Of a stretch of DNA of 64,000 bases, positions 19,349 to 27,284 are shown in pieces; the first letter of the stretch is position 1; every line of letters begins with the position of its first letter. The notes beneath the pieces are model-generated. The model was not told the DNA's origin and ran no database searches. It saw only the letters and a program-made list of their open reading frames with translations. The position numbers and the translations under genes were made by a program. Origin of the DNA: JACRCT01 sp049841135 (GTDB lineage Bacteria; Myxococcota; Myxococcia; Myxococcales; UBA5297); contig JASGHK010000008.1 in NCBI GenBank assembly GCA_049841135.1, positions 186,001-250,000 of the forward strand, read 5' to 3'.

Positions 19349-19471
19349 GGACAGGATCTGTAGCACACGGATCTCGACAGGTCAGGAAGTCGGCCGCGCC
19401 GGGCCGGTTGCCAACGGCGCGGCCAGGCTCAATGATCCCCGCCCCACTCCGCCGACGAACGAGGTGACGAC

Positions 19472-19780
19472 ATGCTGGTCCTGCTGGTCGACGTCCACGT
19501 CAAGCCCGAGCACCGCGACGCCTTCATCCAGGCCTCCATCGCCAACCACCAGGGCTCGCGCAAGGAGCCGGGGAACCTGCGCTGGGACTTCCTGCAGAAC
19601 GAGGAGGACCCCAACCGCTTCACGCTCTACGAGGTCTACCGGGACAAGGCGGCGCTGGAGGAGCACCAGAAGCAGCCGCACTACCTGGAGTGGAAGAAGG
19701 TGGTCGAGCCGTGGATGGCGCAGCCCCGCTCGCGGCAGAAGCTCTCCAACCTGGCGCCGCGCGACGACTCCGGCTTCTAG
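19472..19780 (+). CDS. ABM-domain monooxygenase (YgiN/LsrG-like)
   Basis: A 102-residue antibiotic-biosynthesis-monooxygenase-fold protein, a small ferredoxin-like dimer acting without cofactor on quinols or reactive aldehydes and hydroxyketones. Family signatures are the N-terminal strand MLVLLVDVHVKPEHRDAF, the NLRWDFLQNEEDPNRF segment and YEVYRDKAALEEHQKQPHY near the end. GAGG lies a few bases before the ATG. The alcohol dehydrogenase starts 10 bases after its stop, so the pair is probably an operon for handling a reactive carbonyl; the substrate cannot be read from sequence. Confidence 0.88.
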   Translation: MLVLLVDVHVKPEHRDAFIQASIANHQGSRKEPGNLRWDFLQNEEDPNRFTLYEVYRDKAALEEHQKQPHYLEWKKVVEPWMAQPRSRQKLSNLAPRDDSGF

Positions 19781-19790
19781 CCTCCGCGCC

Positions 19791-20965
19791 ATGACCTTCG
19801 ACCTCGCCACCGCCCAGCGCATCGTCTTCGGACGCGGCACCTTCGAGCAGCTCGGAGAGCTCGCCTCGCCCTTCGGCAAGTGGGCCCTCCTCGTCGCCGG
19901 GACTCACCTGTCGCGCACCGGCGAGCTCGCCCGCGCCGAGTACCTGCTGTCCAAGAAGGGCGTCGCGGTCGAGACGCTGCTCGTTCACGGCGAGCCCGAG
20001 GTCCCGGTCGTCGACGACGCGGCCGGGAAGGCGCGCACCTGCGGCTGCGAGCTGGTGGTCGGCATCGGCGGCGGCTCGGCGCTGGACGTCGCCAAGGCCG
20101 CGGCGGCGCTGGCCACGAGCGGCGGCTCGGTGCGCGAGTACCTGGAGGGCGTGGGCACCGGACGCGCGCTGCGCGCCCGCCCCCTGCCCTTCCTCGCCGC
20201 CCCGACCACCGCCGGCACCGGCAGCGAGGTCACCCGCAACTCGGTCGTCGGGTCCAAGGCCGAGGGGTTCAAGAAGAGCATCCGCAGCCCGATGATGTTG
20301 CCGGCGGTGGCGCTGGTCGACCCGGCCCTCACCGACTCGAACCCGCCGGCGCAGACCGCCTCCAGCGGCCTCGACGCGCTGACCCAGCTCATCGAGCCGT
20401 TCGTCTCCACGAAGGCGATGGCCCTGACCGACGGGCTGTGCCTGGAGGGGATTCCGCAAGGCGCGTCCCGCGCTGCCGCGGGCCTTCGCCAACGGGGCGG
20501 ACACGGCCGCGCGAGACGATTCTGGCGATGGCGAGCCTGCTCGGCGGCTTCTGTCTGGCCAACGCCGGGCTGGGCGCGGTGCACGGCATCGCCGCGGCGC
20601 TGGGCGCCCGGTTCGAGATGCCGCATGGGCTCGCCTGCGCCTGCACGTTGGCGGCAACGGTGGAGGTCAACGTCCGAGTGCTGGAGACGAGAGCTCCATC
20701 GAGCCCGGCCCTCGGGCGCTACGCCAGGATCGGCGAGGCCCTGTGCGGACGCGCCTTCGCGACCGAGGCCGAGGCACGAGCGGCGGCGGTCAAGGACGTC
20801 CGCGCGCTCTGCGAGGAGCTGCGGGTCCCCAAGCTCTCTGGCTACGGCGTGACCGAGGCGAAGCTCGCCATGCTGGTGGGCGAGTCGAGAGGCTCTTCGA
20901 TGAAGAGCAACCCCATCGCGCTCGAGGACCCGGAGATCGAGGAGATTCTCCGGGCGTCCCTATGA
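19791..20965 (+). CDS. Iron-containing alcohol dehydrogenase (two frameshifts)
   Basis: Group III, Fe-dependent NAD(P)H alcohol dehydrogenase, about 390 residues after removing +1 insertions near 20454 and 20507. The nucleotide-binding motif GIGGGSALDVAKA, the APTTAGTGSEVT segment, the metal-binding Asp in SSGLDALTQLIEP, and the two-His region GAVHGIAAALG and MPHGLACA are all present, so the active site looks intact. Without the repair, the reading runs out of frame for about 55 bases between the two sites and loses all the iron ligands. The start ATG lies 10 bases after the ABM gene and the stop overlaps the next start (ATGA). Substrate unknown; a lactaldehyde-type reductase is one possibility. 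Confidence 0.85.
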
Positions 20966-21525
20966 TCGGGCCTGTCGTCGCCAAGCACTCTCGGCGGCGC
21001 GCAGTCCTCGTCACCTCCACGCTGTTGGTGGCCGCGGCGCTCTCGGCGTTCGGCGTCATCGCGGTCCTATGCCGCCCTGGCGGTCCGCTTGCCGCTTCGG
21101 AGTTCACGCACCTGGTGAGCCTCTTCGTGAACCTGGGGCGCGCGCGGCTCGTGGTCGCCCAGGGCGTGAAGGCTTCGGACTTCAGGGTGAAGCTCTTCAA
21201 CACCTCCTGGACCCAAGACCCGTATGAGGTCTTCGACGGTCAGAGGTTCGCCACCGTTCCGACCGAGTACGGGGAGCACGACTTCCTTGTGGAGTACCGA
21301 GGCCAACGGGTCTGCATGTTCCGACACTTCAGGTCCTCCAACTGGCACTTCGCCGACTACGAATTCCGATGCAGGCCCCACGAAGACTCTGCGAGGTGCG
21401 ACGTCACCATCACGCAGGGGCCCGGACACAGCGCTCCGATAGTGGTGCCGGAGAGTTGTTCGAACGCCGTGGCAAAGTGGGATGAGGACCTGCTGTTCCT
21501 CGAAGAGAACCGGCGCGGCCGCTAG
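20962..21525 (+). CDS. Membrane-anchored hypothetical protein
   Basis: A 187-residue protein of no family I recognise. An N-terminal hydrophobic helix (RAVLVTSTLLVAAALSAFGVIAVL) would anchor it in the inner membrane. The remainder is a soluble domain with several aromatic residues (NTSWTQDPYEVFDG, HFRSSNWHFADYEF) and five cysteines that could form disulphides. The ATG overlaps the alcohol dehydrogenase stop by four bases (ATGA), so it is translationally coupled to that operon. Base composition is slightly less GC-rich than its neighbours. Confidence 0.7.
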   Translation: MIGPVVAKHSRRRAVLVTSTLLVAAALSAFGVIAVLCRPGGPLAASEFTHLVSLFVNLGRARLVVAQGVKASDFRVKLFNTSWTQDPYEVFDGQRFATVPTEYGEHDFLVEYRGQRVCMFRHFRSSNWHFADYEFRCRPHEDSARCDVTITQGPGHSAPIVVPESCSNAVAKWDEDLLFLEENRRGR

Positions 21526-21650
21526 CCGGTCGCGGACGGCGCGCAAGGACGTCCCATCGGCGAGCTCGTCCGTCGAGCCCTTTTGAGCCCTTCCTCCGAA
21601 ACCGCGACTCCCTCCCGGGATGGCTCGGTTTCATCGCGGAGATCCGGCTC

Positions 21651-22385
21651 CTAACGTGCCGCCGGCCCGTCGAGCACGACCTTGGCCTCCTCGACCCTTC
21701 CCTTGCTCAGCAGCGACGCCACCCGGATGACTCGGTGGATGGGCCGGGTGATGCCCCGAGCGATGAGCAGGCCGACCGAGAAGCCGCCGAGGATGCTGAG
21801 GACGAGGTTGGCGACCAGCAGCCGGATGGTCTTGCCCGAGAGCTGGTTCATCTCCTCGATGAGCGCGAGCTGGCGCGCCGCGAGCTCGTCGGAGTAGCTC
21901 CTGAGGGCGCTGATCAGCTCCTCCGAGGCACGGTCGTACGCATCCATGACTCGGTTTCCCTGGTCCCAGTCGGCGAGGTAGGCGTGGAACATTCGCTCGC
22001 CGGTCGCGTCGAGGGCCTCCAGGCGCGAGGTGAGGGCCTTCAAACGTGCCTGCGCCGCCGAGTCCTCCGCAGAAAGCCGGCGCAGCTCGTCGAGGTCGGC
22101 GAGCGCGTGCCGGAAGCTCGGCTTGGCCTCTTCCCGGACGACCTCGTCCGACCGTGTCAGTGAAGCGTCCGTGTAGAACTGCCAGACGTTGGCGACGTTC
22201 AGCTGCAGGTCCTTGGCTTTGGAAATCCTGGCATTGACCGCGTCGAGCTCCTCCTTGGAGTCGACGAAGTCCAGGACCTCCAGAAGGATGAGGAGCGAGA
22301 ACCCCGACACCACGGCGATGACCAGGCCAAACCCCAGAAGGATTTTGGTTTGGATCGACGCGTTTCGAAGAAGGTGGCCGAGCAC
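21651..22385 (-). CDS. 4-helix-bundle sensor protein ending in a truncated HAMP domain
   Basis: About 244 residues. TM1 (ILLGFGLVIAVVSGFSLLILL) is followed by a periplasmic helical domain of about 150 residues resembling the 4HB-MCP sensor (SISKAKDLQLNVANVWQFYTD region), then TM2 (LLVANLVLSILGGFSVGLLIARG) and the first half of a HAMP (ITRPIHRVIRVASLLSKG). It then stops, with no kinase, GGDEF or methyl-accepting output. The GTG at 22385 has AAGGGA eight bases before it. It may be a sensor that works through another chemoreceptor, or a truncated MCP; 21526-21650 holds no extension. It is divergent from 22536, with 150 bases between starts. Confidence 0.72.
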   Translation of the reverse strand: MLGHLLRNASIQTKILLGFGLVIAVVSGFSLLILLEVLDFVDSKEELDAVNARISKAKDLQLNVANVWQFYTDASLTRSDEVVREEAKPSFRHALADLDELRRLSAEDSAAQARLKALTSRLEALDATGERMFHAYLADWDQGNRVMDAYDRASEELISALRSYSDELAARQLALIEEMNQLSGKTIRLLVANLVLSILGGFSVGLLIARGITRPIHRVIRVASLLSKGRVEEAKVVLDGPAAR

Positions 22386-22535
22386 GGGCGCTGTCCCTTC
22401 TGGGTGATGACGCCTTCGAGCGTCGACACGCTTCGCCGCGGCGATAAGGGACTGGGGTCGCCGCGCCCCAGTGCCGGCGATTGACCCCGCTCGTCGGCTC
22501 ACGTTGAATGCTCGGGCGTCCAGCAAGGAGTCTTT

Positions 22536-23408
22536 GTGCCCAGGTTGTCGTCTCTCGTCGCGGTGGTGTTGGCCGTCCTCGCAGCGTTCCCGGCTCACGG
22601 CGCCACGCCCGCAAGCAAGAAGAAGGTGGCGGTCCTGGAGGTGCAGACGCTCGGCACCTTCGACCCCAAGGCCGTCCAGGGCCTGTCGATGGTGGTGGTC
22701 TCCGAGGCGGAGAAGGCGCCGTTGAAGGTCGTCGCCGGCACCGACCTGAGCGCGCTCATCGGCTTCGAGCGGCAGAAGCAGATGCTGGGCTGCACCGAGA
22801 GCTCCTGCCTGAGCGAAGTCGGCGGCGCGCTCGGGGTCGAGTACCTCCTCTCCACGCAGGTGTCGGAGGTCGGCGGGGTCTGGCTGCTGACGACCACGCT
22901 CCTCGACGTGCTCAGGTCGGTCTCGCTCAAGCGCGTGAGCCTCAAGACCGAGCAGGTGCGCTCCCTCGTCGATCTCGCCCAGCAGGCGACCCGGGAGGCC
23001 CTCGCCGCCCTCCCCGGCAGCAACCCCGCGCCCGCGGCGCCCCCCGCAATCTCCGTCTCGAACCCGGCCTCGCCCTCTTCCATGTCGGGCACCCGTGTCG
23101 CCGGCATCGCGCTGGCCGTCGCCGGAGGGGCCGCGCTCGCCGGAGGCGGCGTCTGCGGAGTGCTGGCCCTGGGCCAGTTCGACGAGGCCAAGCGCGCCGC
23201 CACCGACCAGTCCTTCCAGGACGCCAAGCGATCGGGAGGTACCGTGGCGCTGGCGGCGGACGTGCTCTACGGGGTGGGCGCCGCCGCCGCCGTCACCGGG
23301 ATCATCCTCGCGGTCCTCGGCGGGACCAGCCACGCCACCCCTGCCGTCACCTTCGCGCCCTCGGCGGCGCCGGGTGGAGCGGGGCTGGTGGCTTCGGGAA
23401 GCTTCTAG
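22536..23408 (+). CDS. Secreted protein with two C-terminal membrane helices, myxobacterial type
   Basis: A 290-residue protein with a signal peptide (LSSLVAVVLAVLAAFPAHG) and a globular domain starting KKKVAVLEVQTLG. That opening resembles the TolB/CsgG-like start seen in many myxobacterial secreted proteins of unknown role, including a CTESSCLSEVGGALGVEYLL segment with paired cysteines. A Pro/Ser linker and two hydrophobic helices (about residues 188-212 and 240-262) follow. The start is a GTG at 22536 with AAGGAG five bases upstream. The next gene on the strand begins 74 bases later and is also exported, suggesting a small envelope operon. Confidence 0.72.
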   Translation: MPRLSSLVAVVLAVLAAFPAHGATPASKKKVAVLEVQTLGTFDPKAVQGLSMVVVSEAEKAPLKVVAGTDLSALIGFERQKQMLGCTESSCLSEVGGALGVEYLLSTQVSEVGGVWLLTTTLLDVLRSVSLKRVSLKTEQVRSLVDLAQQATREALAALPGSNPAPAAPPAISVSNPASPSSMSGTRVAGIALAVAGGAALAGGGVCGVLALGQFDEAKRAATDQSFQDAKRSGGTVALAADVLYGVGAAAAVTGIILAVLGGTSHATPAVTFAPSAAPGGAGLVASGSF

Positions 23409-23482
23409 CAAGAGCAGCGGGCAGGACTCGTGCGTCGGCGGCCCAGGGCCCTGCGCGTGCGAGCGCATCCAGGAGAGCAACC

Positions 23483-25551
23483 ATGAGAAGGCTCGTCGTC
23501 GGTCTCGCCCCGCTCCTCGCCGCCGTCGGACTCGCCGGCTGCGAGCTCATCACCGACTTCGCCCATCTCTCCGGACCGGACGCGAGCAGCCCCGGCGGAG
23601 ACGACGCGGGGATCCGTCACGACGCGTCCGAGGACGACGCCGGGAGCGACGCGGGAGGATTCGGCTGCGGCAGACACGGGCGCCAGCAGCCCCGACGCCA
23701 CAGCGAGCCCCTCCGACGCCGGCCAACCCGACGGCTGCACGCCTTTGACGCCTTCCGAGTTCTGCGAGTCCCAGGGCGCGGTCTGCGGGCAGGTCTCCGG
23801 CACCGACGGGTGCGGGCAGCGGCACAGCAACGAGTCCTGCGGCAGCTGCGCTGCGCCCCAGGTCTGCGTCGATGGCTCGTGCAAGGGCTGCCTGGCGTCG
23901 GGCACCGACTGCTCCCAGAGCAGCGAGTGCTGCGACGGCCTGGGCTGCAAGGAGGCGAAGTGCGCCGCGGGCTGTGGCGGCGACGGCGCGACCTGTTCCT
24001 CCCAGGCCGACTGCTGCTCCTCGGCGCCGTATTGCGTCGGCGGCGCCTGCCGGGCGAGCTGCCCCGGGTTCGGCGATGCCTGCTCGAAGACCACGGACTG
24101 CTGCCCCGGCGGCGAGTGCACCAACGGGCACTGCTGCGCGGGCGGCCAGACCTTCTGCGGCTCGGCCTGCGTCGACGTCTCGAGCAACCACGACCACTGC
24201 GGCACGTGCGGCCACGCCTGCGGCACCTCGCAGACGTGCGCCTCGAGCTTCCTGTGCCTGTCCCGCGGGCGCCCGGGCGCAGGGAACGAATTGCGCCGAA
24301 GCCGACTGCCAGGACACCAAGGACAACGACGGCGATGGCGGCGCCGACTGCGCCGATCCCGACTGCCAGGATCAAGTCTGCGGTGCCGCCGCGCGCTGCC
24401 TCGCCGACGGGTCCTGCGGCTGCCGGGACGCGGCCTGCGGCAGGGACGCCGACTGCTGCTCTGCGAGCCCCTACTGCGCCCTGGGGGCGTGCGCGGCGTG
24501 CGTGCCCAAGGGTGCCGCCTGCACGTCCACCAGCCAGTGCTGCAACTCGATGACCTGCGCCTCCGGAGCGTGCTGCCCTGGCACCAACTCACCTTGCGGC
24601 TCCTCGAACGACTGCTGCCCGGGCGCATTCTGCGTGAACCACCAATGCAGCCAGACCTGTGGCAACTCCGGGGCCTACTGCAACGACAGCTCCGACTGCT
24701 GCGACGGCCTGGGCTGCGACCCCACGTCCCTGCAGTGCGAGGCCACCTGCGTCAGCGAGACCTACCCCTGTGCGGCGACCGCCCCCTGCTGCGCGGGCCT
24801 CTACTGCGTCGGCACCGAGTGCTCGGCCACCTGCGGAGGCAAGGGCCAGTCCTGCGTCGGCCCCGGCGACTGCTGCAGCGGCTCCTGCGTGGGCGGCCTC
24901 TGCGTGTGCGCGACCGCCGGCCTCGGCTGCATCGCCGACGGCGACTGCTGCGCCCCCACCAACGAGTGCAAGAGCGCCTTCTGCGGCAGCGGCACCTGCG
25001 GCGAGGTGGACCGCGCCGCGACGGCCACCTGCGCCGGCGGACAAGGGACGTGCCAGGCGGGCCTGTGCAGCTTCCAGCTCTCGGTCAGCATCAGCGGGTC
25101 GCAGGTCCAGGTGACGGACCTGGACACGCACACGCTGCTCGCCACCTGCCCCAGCGCGTCGTGCGCGAACCTGCTCGTCCCCCGGGGACACCGGGTCATG
25201 GTGGTGAACACCCGCGCGGACACTGCGCTCGCCTCGGCGACCGTGAACGGAGCTGCGACCGCCTGCACCTCCACCGACTGCACCGTGACCGTCACCTCGA
25301 CCATCGCGCTCACCCAGGCCTACTGCCTCATCGCCACCAGCACCTGCGGCACCTCGACCGAGTGCTGCAGCGGGTCCTGCAGCGGCGGCAAGTGCGCGAT
25401 CGCCGCGACGGGCAAGGCTTGCCGCTCGGCCGACGAGTGCGTGAATGGCGGCTGCAACAACAACAAGTGCTGCGACCTCGGCCCCACGTTCGGGTGCGAC
25501 CAGACCGCCTGCTGCTACGGCTGCGACGGCGCGTACGACTACTGCCTCTGA
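23483..25551 (+). CDS. Cys-rich repeat lipoprotein (two frameshifts)
   Basis: About 688 residues after removing +1 insertions near 23660 (TT) and 24257 (CC). It starts with a lipoprotein signal (lipobox LAGC, Cys20) and an Asp/Ser/Ala-rich tether. More than ten Cys-rich modules follow, of the pattern CxxxGxxCxxxxxCC and CxGxxCxxGxC, for example SQSSECCDGLGC and GPGDCCSGSC. Near residues 530-590 is a 60-residue PEGA-like beta domain (SVSISGSQVQVTDL), then more Cys modules and a CDGAYDYCL end. The product is probably a disulphide-rich surface stalk. The start ATG has AGGAG nearby. Similar cysteine modules occur in the genes at 27285 and 53171. Confidence 0.78.
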
Positions 25552-25634
25552 GCCGACGCGCCTCCGCGGCGATGCCGACCACCGGCCGGCACCGGGTCGT
25601 GGTCCTCGGCGGCGAACGCGGTCGGATTTCGAGT

Positions 25635-25672
25635 GCAGAAGGTATGTCGGTGGGTACCGACACACCTTCTGC
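25635..25672. terminator. Long imperfect hairpin between the Cys-rich and GGDEF genes
   Basis: GCAGAAGGTATGTCGGT and ACCGACACACCTTCTGC pair over 17 positions with a single mismatch, around a GGGT loop. It lies 84 bases after the Cys-rich gene's stop and 86 bases before the diguanylate cyclase start. It could terminate transcription, although no T-run follows, or act as an RNA leader element for the cyclase gene. Confidence 0.55.
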
Positions 25673-25757
25673 AGTCCGCAGCGACTCAAGACTCAAGGCC
25701 CGTCGACTCCACCAGGCCTACGCTCGCGCCGACCGCGGCGCTACCATGGGGCCCGCC

Positions 25758-27246
25758 ATGACCGCGCGCACCGTCTCCGACCTCCCCCAGCCCATCGTCC
25801 GCGCCGCCAGGCTCGCGCCGGTCCCCATGTACCTGCGCGCCATCTTCAGCCGGCTGCCCGAGCCGCTCTCGCTCGACGCGGAGATTGGCGGCGCCCCCGA
25901 GCACATCCCGCTCGCGGCCCGCCAGCTGCTCAAGCTGGGCCTGCTCAGCGAGCAGCTCCAGCTGCGCTCGGCCAGGCAGACCGACGACGGCGTCCTCAAG
26001 CTCACCATCTCGCGCAGCGGCAAGGCCTTCACCCCCACCCTCGACGAGCTTCTCCCGCGGCATCACCGTGGTGGCCCAGGCCATCCTCGAGACGCTCTTC
26101 GCGCGCGCCGAGGCGAGCGCGATGCTGCAGACCTTCGCCTTCCAGTCCTCGAACCTGGCGACCCTGCGGACCATCACCAACTTCATGCTCGGGTCCACCG
26201 ACGTGGACCAGGCGCTCTACATCCTGCTCTCGGGCATCACCTCCGGCTTCTCGCTGGGCTTCAACCGCGCCGCGCTCTTCGTCTGGGACCCCACCCGCAA
26301 GGCCTTCGTGGGCAGCAAGGCCATCGGCCCCTACGACGAGGCGGACGCGCACCGCATCTGGGAGGCCATCGAGGAGGAGGACAAGGACATCGAGGCCCTC
26401 ATCCGCGACTACGCCCGGCGCAACTTCGACACCCGGTTCCAGCAGTACGTCCAGGGGCTGGAGCTGGCCCCGGCGGGCGGCGTGGCCGACGAGGTCACCC
26501 GCGCGCTGCTCTCCCCGCAACCGGTCCTCTTCCGCCAGGAGCTGGCCATCAACCCGGGCCTGAAGAAGCTCGGCGCCGGCGGCGAGTACGTCCTGGCCAG
26601 CCTCAAGCCGCACGGGCGGACGCTGGGCCTGGTCCTGTGCGACAACCGCTACAACCGCGCTCCGATCTTCGTCGACCAGCTGACCTACCTGTCCTTCTTC
26701 ATCGACCAGACCGCGCTCGTCTGGGAGAACCTGGCGCTGCTCAAGAGCGTCGAGGAGCTGGCCCGCGTCGACGCGCTGACCGGGACCTTCAACCGCCGCG
26801 AGCTCGAGAGCCGGCTGCGCTTCGAGCTGGCGCGCTGCCAGCGCCACGGCCGCCCCTGCTCGCTGCTCATCGCCGACGTCGACCTCTTCAAGCAGGTCAA
26901 CGACCAGAAGGGCCACGAGGCCGGCGACGAGGTGCTGCGCCAGGTCGGCTCGCTCCTGCGCGAGGCGACCCGCGCCGACGACGTGGTGGGCCGCTACGGC
27001 GGCGACGAGTTCGTGGTGGTCATCCCCGAGGGCTCGCACGAGCACCTGGTGCCCTGCGCCCAGCGGGTGGGCGCGCTCGCCCAGGGCCGCGGCATCTCGC
27101 TCTCCATCGGCGGCGCGACCTGGCCGACCGACTGCGCCCAGCCCGCGGACCTGCTGTCCGCGGCGGACCAGTGCCTGTACCGGGCCAAGGCCGGCGGCCG
27201 CGGCTGCGCCTGCGTCCCTGGACAGGACCCGATTTCATACCGGTAG
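25758..27246 (+). CDS. Diguanylate cyclase with GAF-like sensor (GGDEF; one frameshift)
   Basis: About 495 residues after removing a +1 insertion near 26049 (DE joins FSRGITVV). The N-terminal 90 residues are unfamiliar and contain AARQLLKLGLLSEQ. A helical stretch and a GAF-like domain follow (about 120-310). A C-terminal GGDEF domain has the catalytic motif RYGGDEFVV and an RADD inhibitory site seven residues before it, so it should make c-di-GMP and be product-inhibited. Membrane segments are absent, so it is cytoplasmic. Two in-frame ATGs (25746, 25758) are possible; I take the second. The c-di-GMP link to the MshEN-containing kinase 12 kb away is speculative. Confidence 0.86.
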
Positions 27247-27284
27247 CGCTAAAATCGCTGGCGCTGCCCACCCTGGAGGCTCCG

